Shown here: positions 47,602 to 58,316 of the stretch, piece after piece | Layout: each line of letters opens with the position of its first letter | Position numbering within the stretch: the stretch's first letter is position 1 | Origin: Paracamarosporium sp. OC-R06-R3 | Lineage: Eukaryota > Ascomycota > Dothideomycetes > Pleosporales > Didymosphaeriaceae | Direction of reading: 5' to 3' | NCBI GenBank assembly: GCA_019828545.1 | Contig: JACVRA010000063.1 | Location: forward strand, 310,001 to 374,000 | DNA length: 64,000 nucleotides | The notes under the pieces: generated by a model | What the model was told of the DNA's origin: nothing | Database searches by the model: none | Seen by the model: only the letters and a program-made list of their open reading frames with translations | Position numbers and translations under genes: made by a program

Positions 47602-48622
47602 CGCTGAAGTGAACCAATTGTCTGATCCAAGCAGATCTTCGCTGTGCAACGCATCATTATCGGCTCTTTATAACCTTCCTCTAACCCACCATAAACATAA
47701 CTTCACCTTCCCTTCGAGTAGCCCCTCCGATATCTCCAAGCCACTGTTGCCCAGAGCCGTCTTTTGGGAAGGTACCAAGGCTTAGGCACCTACGGGAGAT
47801 CATCGCTTCGGGCGATCTTGGAGGGCCCAGACATAGATCTTGCGTTCTGTATGGTGCTTTCATCTATTTGAGTTGTGATCTATGTCTTGGCTTAGATGTG
47901 TCGTGTTCTTGACGTGCTATGGCGGAACGCGGAGGCCATGCTTGGCAGTATCAGAATAGGAAGGTGTAGTGGTGTTGAGCTTTAGACAAATACGAATAAT
48001 AGACTTGGTAATGCTGTGCCAAGCGATGTCTAGGTCTACGGAATTCAGCTCTCCTAGTCAAACTATGCGCATGTGAGGTACCCACCGGAGCAAGAGCAAA
48101 ATCAAAACTTACAGCATGTCGCACGGTCAAGGGTTCGAACTATTTTACTCCTGATGTCAATTCTCCTCAGCCGCACCACACACTACTCTCAGATTGCATC
48201 CCTCCCAGCTCTTGGATCCCAATCCATCTTTCCTAGTGTTTTGACGCGCAGTGGACGGACAAATGTAGGGCTCATTGAGTGTATGGAACTAATGCATTCC
48301 GTTTCTAAGCGCAGACAAGACAGATGATTGAAAGATCCTAGAATACACGCCGTCAAATGGATCGCATTTTACCGCCCATCGATGCCATTATCTACCATAC
48401 CCACATCTCTTCTTTCCTCCCATCCCCAAAACCCTTTCAGTATCCGTTCTTTCGGATACACAAAGAAAATACACAAATTTAGACGTACAACATGGCGCTC
48501 ATAACGCCATGCGAGTGCGAAAGATCGTGCCTGATACGCGTCCAGATAATATCGATGCCTTAGTTGTCGATTGCAGTAAAGTTGACATACGCTGCGATCG
48601 TGGGTAACGTGACTTCACAGTC
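47602..48622. other. Intergenic region
   Basis: About 1 kb with no supported gene; carboxypeptidase promoter and 3' region of the V-ATPase gene. Confidence 0.4.
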
Positions 48623-49534
48623 TTAACAACTGCCTTCGGAACCACGGGAGTTCATCAACAGGGCAACAATGAGTCCGTACAGACCTAGTGATCGGATTAG
48701 TATCGTCAAGATTAATCGCCATACAAAGCTGTACATACCCAAGACTTCAGCGAAGATAAGAATCAGGATCATGCCGACGAACAACCGGGGCTGCTGGGCA
48801 GTTCCTCGTACACCCGCATCTCCAACAATTCCGATGGCGAAACCAGCAGCCATACCCGCAAGACCGACGGAAAGACCGGCGCCAAGCTGAATGAAGTTGG
48901 TGAAGAGCGAAGTATGCTGTCCAAGATCGTTGGAGATAAGAACGGAGACGACAAGGCCGTAGATACCAATGATACCAGCCATGACGACGGGGATAATGTC
49001 TGTGTTGTGTTAGCCGCCATCATCACGGCTATGTGCTTCCATTGCGTGACGCGTGCGGTCAAGCTGCGGTTCGTGCAAGGGGAGAAGAGACGTACTCTTG
49101 ACGATGAGATCAGGACGGAGTACACCCATGGCGCTGACACCAACGCCCGCTTTGGCGGTTCCATAGGCCGCGCCAAAGCAAGTAAAAACAATTGCGGACG
49201 TGCAGCCCATCGCTCCGAAGAACGGCTAGTCATCCGTCAGCAACACGACCCTGATTATGTGTAGAGCGCTGGTTGCGCATGGCGGAGGTGGCCGCGGAAC
49301 CCGCTGCGCAGAGGAGGCGCCAGGAGGCGAGTGGATGTTGGAGACTTACGGCATACACCGGGCTGTAGGGTTACATGTCAGCAGTTGTTCGATCTAACGC
49401 ATGAGTGCGATCAACATCAGAAAGGTGGCGTGGGCACGGGCAAGCTTTGAGCTTATTGAAGAGGCAAGCTGGAGCTGTTGCCTCCAAGTAGAGAGCTGGT
49501 AGACTCACCAAAGATCCGTGGGGCCGCTAGACAT
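48623..49534 (-). CDS. V-type ATPase proteolipid subunit c
   Basis: Membrane rotor subunit of the vacuolar proton pump (Vma3-type). Five exons: 49534-49509, 49362-49350, 49225-49096, 48999-48739 and 48684-48623. The second is only 13 bases. Joins keep frame and give about 163 residues, the normal length. The four helices include [60 protein letters not shown] and the last helix [20 protein letters not shown], which carries the essential proton-binding glutamate in IFAEVLG. It is divergent from SNU13. Confidence 0.94.
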
Positions 49535-49807
49535 TGTGGATGTGTCGACGAGCTCGCAACGCTTCTAGTGTGGAAATGGGGTCGGTTCGAGATGGAAGGG
49601 CTGGGTAGGCGTTGGGAGCTGGCGGAGGATGGTGTCGAGAGTGGTGACGATGGCTGGAGGTTGCAGGCTTCGCTTCGCCCTTGCCGGGATTGGAGCTAGC
49701 TACCACGTGACCTACGTACGCCAAGAAGACATTAGCTCGAACTTTTCTAATAGCGCCAAAATTTGGACTTCCACTGCGACTCACACACTCAACGCGCACA
49801 CTTGGAA

Positions 49808-49905
49808 CGGGCGAGCAACGCAGTGTACGCTACTTTTCTAACAGCTCCAGCGACTGTTTACTTACGCACATCGCAGGAACCCTCATCCGGGCGAGCAACG
49901 CAGTG
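49808..49905. repeat. 18-base perfect direct repeat, 80 bases apart
   Basis: CGGGCGAGCAACGCAGTG occurs at 49808-49825 and again at 49888-49905. It may mark two copies of a factor site or a local duplication near the transcription start. Confidence 0.85.
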
Positions 49906-49914
49906 AACCTATAC

Positions 49915-49962
49915 CTCCTCGAATACCTACTCGAATATCTCCTCGAACACCTACTCGAATAC
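49915..49962 (+). repeat. Four 12-base tandem units directly before the SNU13 ATG
   Basis: Units follow the pattern CTMCTCGAAYAY and run 49915-49926, 49927-49938, 49939-49950 and 49951-49962; the start codon is at 49964. The repeats alternate CTCCTCGAA and CTACTCGAA. They would lie in the 5' leader of the mRNA. Confidence 0.85.
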
Positions 49963-49963
49963 C

Positions 49964-50499
49964 ATGTCTCAGGATTCATCGGCCGCGTGGCCACAAGCGG
50001 ACCAGGCTCTTACTACGGAAATCCTGGACCTCGTACAGCAATCGGTGCATGCACGCCAACTCAAAAAAGGCGCCAACGAGGCCACGAAAACGCAAGTACT
50101 CCCCAAAAAAATACATTCCAAATCGCTGACGAGAGCAGTCTGAATCGGGGCGTAAGTGAGCTCATCATTCTCGCCGCGGATACGAGTCCTTTGGCCATTC
50201 TCCTCCATTTGCCCCTTTTGTGTGAGGTAAGTGATTGGTTATTGCTCGTGATGAGAGACGAAAGCTAACAAGCACAGGACAAAAATGTGCCGTACGTGTA
50301 CGTGCCTAGCAAGATGGCGCTCGGCCGAGCCTGTGGGGTTTCTCGTCCCGGTACGTAATAACGTCCCAGTACGAAGTGGGTGTGTCTCAGCTAATTTCGT
50401 ATCGCAGTGATAAGTTGCAGTATTACGACCAACGAAGCCTCCGACCTCATGCAGCAGATTAGGACCCTCAAGGATAAGGTCGAGCGTCTCCAGATCTAA
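49964..50499 (+). CDS. SNU13: U4/U6.U5 snRNP and box C/D snoRNP 15.5K protein
   Basis: L7Ae-type K-turn RNA-binding protein of the U4 snRNP and of box C/D snoRNPs (human 15.5K/NHP2L1). Four exons: 49964-50091, 50139-50226, 50278-50350 and 50408-50499; about 126 residues. The first intron uses a GC donor (GCAAGT at 50092) and an AG acceptor at 50138; only this join gives the expected [20 protein letters not shown]. Later introns are GT-AG. Landmarks are [56 protein letters not shown] and [11 protein letters not shown]. It is divergent from the V-ATPase c gene. Confidence 0.95.
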
Positions 50500-50932
50500 A
50501 CCAAAACACCAACTACGCTTGGTTGCAAGAAAATGGAGCATATGACACGATTTAGTGTTGTGTTTGAGAATGGGCCATGCCACATGGAACTTGGGGATGA
50601 AAATTTCCTAAGTGTTCCAGGTTGGACACGAGAATGATGTACTTGGTTTCTACCAAGTGCTGACTCTATACTTGAATAGAAACCGCTTACTGTGCCACTC
50701 TCTGTCTAACGCATCTGTAAGATCGTGCTCGAAACGGTCTGGTCGATGAGTAAATCCAATCTTTTCAAATGATTATGTCAATCGTTCTTACCGCTAGACT
50801 GTTTGTTGTGCTCTATACGCTTAATGACGACCTTCAGTCTTCAGTTCGTGATATGATAGCATTTCGTATATAACACAACAAAACTTGCTTATTTCAAGTG
50901 ATAGGTCTACGATCAACAAAAGATTGGCCTAC
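50500..50932. other. Intergenic region, convergent 3' ends
   Basis: About 0.43 kb between SNU13 and the next minus-strand gene. No feature seen. Confidence 0.4.
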
Positions 50933-53023
50933 CTAGGCGATTACGATCCCAATGCCCTGGCCTTCGACTCTTCCAAGAGCTGATCCAATATCGTCGGTTG
51001 CAATAGCGACCTCTTCAGATGCACTCGCATATATGCCTGTTGCTACATATCTGAAGACTGCGTTTCCCTTTGAGTGTACGACGCCAATTGTGTTTTCAGA
51101 ATCTGCAGAGTCGGCTCGCAAGGGCCGCCCCCGCTCCCAATGCTCCTCCCTGATTTCGAATCCTTTGACTAGAGCGGTATCAACATATTGAGGCTCGTTC
51201 TTATGTTGTTCCTTTTGATAAGCTTCACTCAAGAAAATTACATCGGCTACTAGTGGGCTGAAGTACCCAACCGGTCGTCCGTTGCATCGAGCGGCCATCA
51301 CAACACCGGTATTACTCTCGCCGAACAAGACCCCCATTTTCGCGTGTACGGACTATTGACCGCTTGGAGAGCGAGGTATGATGTCTTTGGGTGTCACTGG
51401 CACAGGGTCAAAACCGATATCGCTGCCTTTGCCCGCATAAAGCTCCCCATTGACGTCGGAAGCGAGGTCGATGATAGGTAGATCTAAAAGGACAAATTTC
51501 GCGATCTCTTTCGGGACGTCCGTAGTCTTATACAATGGCATTGCGATGATCGACACCGTACCCAAAATGCCGAGTAGCCCAGTTCGAGAATTTTGATGAA
51601 CGTATCTCTGATTCCGCCCGGCGTACATCATGGACAAAATATGGAGGAGGTGGCTTCTGCCGACTCTACCATGTCTACGGAATGTTTGTGCCAGGTCCGT
51701 GAACGCGGCTAAAGCTGACGTACTTCCGTATCCCCAGAGTCCACGGAAGAAAGCATCTTTGTCGATACTTTCGATTGCTAGCAGTGGCTTGAAGACCTGA
51801 TAGTAATACCCGAAAACGAATGCTTGGTACATCACCCAGATATGCATCTCTTCGCTATTTTTGCTTGGCACCGAGGCCTCAGTCCTCCAGAGAAACTCTA
51901 ACTCTGTGTGTTGGTGAAGCCACACAATTCGGTGGGTATCGAGGCCTTCTGTAAGTTTCTCAAGGCCCAAGAGAACTTTCTCAGTCATAGCCGGAAACGC
52001 GTGGCCTGCCAAAAGCATCACTTCTGGTTTGAATATACATTGCGAGCCTTCGATCTCTTCGATGCTATAAAAGACCTCGCTTGTCGGCTCAAATGGAGTG
52101 TGTGCGCTTGGGACGATTGTCACAGTACTTGCGGCATCGCTCCCTAATGCCCACATCTGGATCATCTTGTTCGTAATTATTCGCGGGACCGACATGGTAT
52201 GGATCATGTTATCCGGTTTGTCGAACGGATAAGATATCACCTGTGCGCGGTTCCCAATGCCACGGGTAAGCTGGAAAGGGTCCGGGTGCCCTGTTCGGAA
52301 GTATATGTCGTTGAAAGGGATGGTTCTTTGTGCGTACACTACGACTGGCTCCGTTTCGTATGTTGATCGCCCCTTAGTCTGTACCATTATGCCAACCTCT
52401 TGGAGAGATGATGCGATCGTAAAGACAATAGCCGAAAAGCACTGGAACAAATTCGTATGTCCATTCATAAGCCAGTATATGAATTCGGTGGCTTCTTTGT
52501 GTTCAGCTGGATTGAGCTGTGGGATTGCATCAACCTTGGTAAGATCTCTCCATGTGGACCTCGCATGTGAAACGAGTCGTTTGCCCAACGACCTCACTCG
52601 ACCGACATCTCGCCAAGATTGTATGTTGGTAGGGAGTTGTACTCTTAGTGAATCGAAAATTTCAGAATCGCGGGAGGTAGTATCGTTGCTAAGCAGATCG
52701 TGAAAGACTTTTATCAAGAGAGTATGCACACCATCCGATGGCAAACAGAGGTCCAAGGCTGACACAACAGCCACTATAAGCCAAGAGAGTGCAGTCAATT
52801 CCTGGCTGCTTGCAACTATAGGCTGTTCTTTATTGCTCGTATGGCTGCCTTCATAGACAAAGTTGATAAGGCTCCAGCGACTAGCCATTCTGATCGGCTC
52901 AACAAGGCCCTTCCGCTTCAAAAGAACCTCTATATCCTCCGAGAGCGACTCCAAAAGGTCTTCCTCGTTTTTCGCGGCGCGAAGGAAGTTGCCGAATCTA
53001 CGGCCGCCTGCGTAAAGCGACAT
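50933..53023 (-). pseudogene. Unknown long gene interrupted by one in-frame TAG
   Basis: I do not recognise the family. From methionine at 53023 the frame runs 556 residues to a TAG at 51355-51353, then continues in the same frame, with no other stop, for a further 139 residues to 50933. The N-terminal part is helical with hydrophobic stretches (LTALSWLIVAVVSALDLCL, HILSMMYAGRNQRYVHQ). The part after the stop (MGVLFGESNTGVVMAARCNG, RPVGYFSPLVADVIFLSEAY) looks like genuine coding sequence. Explanations: a C-to-T nonsense change from CAG, stop read-through (CAA TAG TCC), or a 51-base intron GTGCCA...ATAG that would remove the stop but has no good branch point. An acceptor-like TTTAG upstream of 53062 may mean another 5' exon. 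Confidence 0.6.
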
Positions 53024-53039
53024 CGCCAAGTGATACACC

Positions 53040-53968
53040 GAGGGAAAGCAAGGCTTTGGAGCCTAAAGCAATTGTAACGGACATGTCCGATGTATCCATT
53101 TGCTCATGCGCTGTGATCTCAGATTAAATATCGCTGAGTGATAATACTCGTGGGTCCGTAGGTAAGCTGTCAATAAAACCTTGCCTTGTCTTGAAGATAC
53201 GACAACGCGTAAGTGACCAACAGCATGTAAGCCTGCCGTCGGTGTGGCTTTTGCGGCAGCCACTTCTACCGTATTCCACTCAACAAGGTTCAGCCTTGCC
53301 TAATTTGCCTTCTGAGGCTTTCTCCGGTCAGGATGTGCTCAACAACAAGGAAAAGAAAAAGGGTAAGATCGATATTATGTCGTCATTGACTGAACGACTA
53401 ACCGCCTAAAACCCCATACTGCATCCTCGGAGATATCGCCAAGAAGAGAAAGATGCTCTAGCCTACAACACTCATGATGTACCTAGGAGCAAGTACGTCT
53501 CATTGTTAGTTTTCACGTATGTTAAATTTATATAACGTCTCTTTTCCTACGGGGGAACCAAAATTGCAAAGTGAGGTCGACTGTGCAAAAATCCCTGGAA
53601 AAAAGTGTTGCGAGTTGATATATCTACGTCAGAGTTGGGCATTTACGATAAAACTCTGGCAATATCCCTAGAGTCGTCTTCGAGCAGGTAAGATACTTTG
53701 TACCCAGTTCCTGGAAATGACTATCCGAGGGCTTTGTCGGGTTACGAAGAGTACTACACGCAGAAGAGCTTAATGTGTGCATCAAACAGAATCTCTTCAA
53801 GACCAACCGCGGTGCTGATCATGCCGCCGGATTCAGATGATGAGTAGTTTAGCACAGCATCCCACGACATCTAGCTAGGATTTTAAGTCTTCTGTTGTGA
53901 TGGTTTGCCGTACCATCTCTCCTCATCTACGACAAACTAATTATGTTTGCAATGCGGGTATGATTACC
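53040..53968. other. Intergenic region upstream of the 5S gene
   Basis: About 0.9 kb with only short ORFs lacking conserved features. It may contain an undetected 5' exon of the minus-strand gene. Confidence 0.35.
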
Positions 53969-54087
53969 ACATACGACCATAGGATCTTGAGAACAAGGCT
54001 TCCCGTTCGCTCAGCCATATTTAAGCAAGATACCGGTGGATTAGTAGTTAAGTCGGTGACGATTAGCGAATCCCCACTGTTGTATGT
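53969..54087 (+). rRNA. 5S ribosomal RNA gene (dispersed copy, possibly variant)
   Basis: A 119-base segment begins ACATACGACCATAGGA and ends TGTTGTATGT, whose ends pair as 5S helix I. Internal landmarks include GGCTTCCCGTTCGCTCAGCC and the late AGCGAATCCCCACTG. It is followed by TTTTT at 54086-54091 and a further T run, an RNA polymerase III terminator. Filamentous ascomycetes carry dispersed single 5S genes rather than tandem arrays. Some positions differ from the usual fungal 5S as I recall it, but at least one helix is compensated (ATCTTG pairs with CAAGAT), suggesting structure is preserved. It could be a functional variant or a diverged pseudogene. Confidence 0.88.
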
Positions 54088-54560
54088 TTTTGTGATTTTT
54101 TGGTTAGCCCCTGCAAGACTGATGACCGGAATACAAGGATTGGTTTCCGACTCCCCGATGATGCCTCATGCAAGCAGATAGAGACACTGATCCTCAAGCC
54201 TGATCGCTATCTCAAAAGGGATAGTACTTACTTTTGCGTCATATGGTCTTGCTAGTTTCAACAGTAATACGATGCCCTCAAATATGGCACCCATCTTCCC
54301 ACCTTTCGACGGGACGTTTATATTTTGTGGAGGGGCAAATACTTCTTGTCTACATGAGCCACTTGGCGCGAGCTACTTAGCGTGTGCAAATCCCTATGTA
54401 GGTATTGTGTCACTGTGTATCGCGCGCTCATGTTCCGGGCGCACGGATCGCTTCCGCCGCCAAGCTGTCATCCTCAAACATAGCAGCTCAACCTCTTTGA
54501 GCCGAAAACCTTCAGTATGCCTCCAACAACGATTTTTTCATCCGCGGAGTTGGCTCCATC
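54088..54560 (+). terminator. 5S terminator and promoter of the DUF7728-type gene
   Basis: T runs at about 54086-54091 and 54094-54100 directly follow the 5S gene. The remaining 450 bases hold no supported gene and should contain the promoter for the gene at 54561. Confidence 0.5.
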
Positions 54561-55645
54561 ATGGACCTGTGGATAGCGATTTTTGCCGTAGCGTTTGGTC
54601 TCCTCAATATAACAAGCGCTGAGGTAGCTCCTGAGATTACAGTGGTAGAGGAAGGCTACAATTACATCGCCAAGCTCCCATGTTCAGGATGTCCGTTTTT
54701 ATTCCAAGATACCTCCGAAGGCTCAAACGAACCATGGAGTGAAAGGAAGGATAATAATGCTTTGGTACGACGAAAAAGGTTGTGACACAAGACGAACGCT
54801 AATAGTGGTGCTGCATGCAGCTTCTCAACATCAGCCTGCCTTACGACAGCGCATTCCTTTCCATCAACAACGCACCTCTTTATTCTGGTCAGCGCGTCCT
54901 CCCACGCATCTACGCCAACCAAGTCGTTCAGGATTTCTCCACTGATCAGCTTTCCACCACCCTATCCACCGGCCAGCTTGAAGCAAGTCACGAGACCAAC
55001 CTAGGAGGCGGTTTCTTCGGCCTCTCGTACCGCCACTCACTTCGCGATGTGAAGACCAGCAGGAACCTCGAAGCCCTGCTGTTCCATTTCGACATCGTAG
55101 AGCTCTACTCCGATCTCACGACCCCACCACTACAGTACAAACTCAACGAGCCAACACAAAAAATGCTGGAAATCTTACTAGTCGAACGACCCGTACTATC
55201 CGCCCAAGATCCCTCACCGAGTTTCGAAATCCTAAGCGCAAAGCTGGTTCCGCGGACGGATCTCGGCCACAAGCGCACGATGCACTTTCTTGCCTGGGAC
55301 TCGTACGGCGAGAAAGGCACCGCTGCGCATGCGCTCAGCTACAGCGCGAACTCGTTCGTAGACTTCCTAACCTCGGGTTTCTGGGCGTTGTTTGGATTCG
55401 TCATGGCTGTCATCGTGGTCTTCATTGTCGTGTGCATGATCTGCATGTTTGGGTGGGGATTTTGGACAGACGACTATGAGAAAGCGCAGAAGGGGAAACA
55501 TAGGCGGAAGAGTAGTGCGAAGGGTAGGAGGGGAGATGTTGAGACTGGCTCGGGGAGGATGAAAGGGAGGTTCATGAGTGCGGAGGAGTTAGGGTTAGGG
55601 TTGGCTAATAGGGGCCAGGTTGTTGGGATGGGGAAGAGTGATTGA
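54561..55645 (+). CDS. ER-type single-pass membrane protein (DUF7728-like)
   Basis: Type I membrane protein probably of the secretory pathway; role unknown. Exon 1 is 54561-54764 and exon 2 is 54821-55645, with a 56-base GTACGA...GCAG intron; about 342 residues. It has a signal peptide (MDLWIAIFAVAFGLLNITSA), a lumenal region with a CSGC pair in LPCSGCPFLFQD, and an ectodomain that includes YDSAFLSINNAPLYSG and LGGGFFGLSYRHS. One transmembrane helix lies near residue 260 (FWALFGFVMAVIVVFIVVCM), followed by a basic cytosolic tail with KHRRKSSAKGRRGD. This architecture matches fungal proteins with a DUF7728-type domain as I recall them. Confidence 0.75.
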
Positions 55646-56489
55646 TGACATGGGAGGATATGTTGAAGTTGTAGATGAGAAGATTGGGTTATCGTATGAG
55701 TAGAAGGTTTGAGGTAGATATGATTGTATTTATTGGATAATGATGTGACGAGCAACTCGTCCATGCGCTGGATCATGTAGGTCATGTCTATAAATGTAAC
55801 TCAATCAACTAGTCTGTAAATACGCTAGAACTATGCAAGTCAAGCCAGGGTATATCCACGTTATCCTGTTTCGACAACAAAAATTCCTCCAAAGCTTTAT
55901 TATGCATATGCCGCAAAGCGTAGATCGGCTGTCCATGTCAGCGAGTATAAGAGGAAGTATCAGGAGTTGCGGTTTTTCTAGGTAGAGGAAGGCGAGTCTC
56001 TAATAAACTCGCGTATGAACTCGTCATGCTCGTCGTCGGAAGGATTATTTTCCCCACATAAAGCGGTGCTAAAAGTTCGCACCCTACCGTCGGTAACAAG
56101 GAATCCCTCTTTGCAACCATTTTCAAAGTTAGTCAGTGGTGTCTTTAATACGTAGTGAAGAGCGCGCCTCTTATTTCTAGCTTTACAACATCCCTTAATT
56201 ATTATGTCCAACGCATCCCTTGACGTTACAACCTCTTCCAGGCCCTGGCCTCCGTCCTTTTCTCCATCTGTGTAAATCCCTCGAGCATCTTCTCCCTCGA
56301 CTCGTTTCCGCTAGCTAAGGCTTCAAGACTCGGCGTGTTGGTCTTCTCTCTGGCCCCCCTCTTCTTCTCTCAACATCAAGCGGGAATTAATCTTCCTACC
56401 CTTCTCTTTCCCCATGACCATATTCACAACACCCATAGCCCCAACTTCGATTACTTTCCAGCTCGACCTACGCTGCTCCGCGTGCGACA
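55646..56489. other. Intergenic region
   Basis: About 0.85 kb. A 77-residue minus-strand ORF (56211-55978) is visible but has no recognised domain and is not supported by context. Confidence 0.35.
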
Positions 56490-58195
56490 TGTATACTAAA
56501 TGTGGGCCTGTGAGCTGGAGTTTTTGCCTACTGTCGGTAGGGATCGGCGGTCGGATGGTGCAGGCGAGCCGATGATAACGGGCATGCTAGCCGATCGGTC
56601 GGGCTTATTCCTATTTCCCGTCCGGCTCTGAGAATAGAGTGATTCTTGAATTGTGAAAGGACCTTTGTGCTGGGACGAACATGATGGGGCTCGTAGAGTC
56701 AAACGAATTTCAGGTTCGCGTTCGTGTGCGAATGGGTAGAGAGTAAGGTGATTGGCGGTGAAGTTGGGGAAGCTGCTGATTCGCGGCTTCGTTCGGAAGG
56801 CGCTCGATATCATGCTGACCTCGGGAGTGGAGGTGAGCGGGACAGTGGGCCTGATCGAAGTTGTGAGGGCGATCTGAGATAGAGCCCATATTCACACTTG
56901 CAACTGATCTGTGCGGCAACGGACGCTCCCTAGCGTTCTGGTAGATAGCTTGGGGTGATTGGAGCTGTACCAAATACGGATGTGTGCCTCGACCTAGTTC
57001 ACCATCATATTTATCAACAGCAATTCCAGGCGTACAGACATCCCCTGGCATGACTGTACCGCTCGCAACGTGGGAATCCTAGATGCAATGATTTCACCGT
57101 CCAGTTCATACCTAACATCATCGAGAACTTCACTGTCAAGTGCGAACAAGAAGCCCAGCATACTATTACTTACAACAAAGTATCCAAATTCTTCATTGGG
57201 CTCGCTACTCTATTCAATTGAAGCGAGAAACGCGTCTCCACCCTTATAGGTAAAGCGTGTGTTAACCCGAGACATTCTCACATAATAGACCCTGCTCAAT
57301 CCAATCCACCAGAAATAGCAAGGAAGGAACCAGGGAAGCTTGGTGCTACGGAAGCATATGCATGATCGTGTCAGATGGTCACACGGATAAGTAGGAAGGG
57401 GCGCGTGATTCTCCAGATCTAGGCCGGATTTTCCTGCGACATGGCCTGGGCTGAGACAGTGGTTGCGCTGGCGACGAAGCGCCACGGACCAAGTTTGTAA
57501 ACAAAACACAGACCGGAGATGCAGGAGTTCGACCTGATGCATTGTTATTTCGAGATTGCTATGGACTGTCGCGATGTTGTGGAAAACGCCAGAAATAGGT
57601 AGGCTACAAAGTCATGGTCAACAACGAACATGTCCAAGGTGCGGAGATAGTCACAAAAAGCAAGCTTGAAGTATGAGCACTTTCGAATTGACTACGTACG
57701 ACCCTGTTGCCCGGATGTCGAATGAACATCGGGGCATACTCGTACACGCTCTATAAACCATGTCCTTGACACTCCAACCGAGAAGAAAGGGGAATAGGCT
57801 AGAAGCCACAGCACGCCAGAGGGCGCCAACAGAATGATTATATATGTGTTTTCATGACTTCGTCTCGTCGTGAGTACGCCATGCCACCCGCAAAAAGAAC
57901 CGTCACGCCCGCAATGCAAGAAATATAGATGAAGGGGAACATGGTGTTGGCAGGCAGTTTGGTCCTTACCAGTCGGCCATCGGCGAGACGACCGCACACG
58001 CTATTCCAGAGACGATATTAGACATAGCAGCGACCATGGAAATTATTAGACCAGGAACCCGTAAACGCCATGAGCAGCCGATGGAAACGAGGGAATCGAG
58101 GGTTTGGTCGGGAGCTCTAAGAGATCGCCAAAACGCCGTGAGTCGTGAAACAATAGACAAGAATGGAGTAAAGGTCGTTGATGCTGTTCACGGAC
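56490..58195 (-). other. Unresolved hydrophobic ORF cluster, possible decayed membrane-protein gene
   Basis: Several short minus-strand frames read as membrane-like or protein-like pieces but could not be joined convincingly. Examples are LIISMVAAMSNIVSGIAC (about 58060-57990), MFPFIYISCIAGVTVLFAGG (about 57940), ILLAPSGVLWLLAYSPFFSV (about 57830) and a C-terminal-like polar tail ending near 56496. A good GTAAGG donor sits near 57968. It may be a multi-exon membrane protein or a remnant. No family identified. Confidence 0.25.
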
Positions 58196-58316
58196 GTCAT
58201 GTTGAGCAGTCCTAGAAGACAGTGAAAGAGGCAGGTAGGGCTGTCCTGGAATGACAAGTCCGCACCTAGAGCCCCTTGTCAGAAATAACGTAACAACAGC
58301 CATAGGGCTCCTGTAT

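Larger units (their letters stand above)
49535..49963. promoter_or_regulatory. Divergent promoter, V-ATPase c / SNU13, with repeats
   Basis: About 430 bases between two divergent housekeeping genes. It carries a perfect 18-base direct repeat 80 bases apart and a 12-base tandem repeat abutting the SNU13 start (both listed separately). No TATA box is visible. Confidence 0.5.

Noticed and set aside
48125..48150. GGTTCGAAC motif resembling a tRNA B box
   Set aside because: No matching A box or paired arms upstream.
55588..55605. Telomere-like TTAGGG repeats
   Set aside because: Only two units, lying inside a coding frame where they encode LGLG-type residues; chance is enough.
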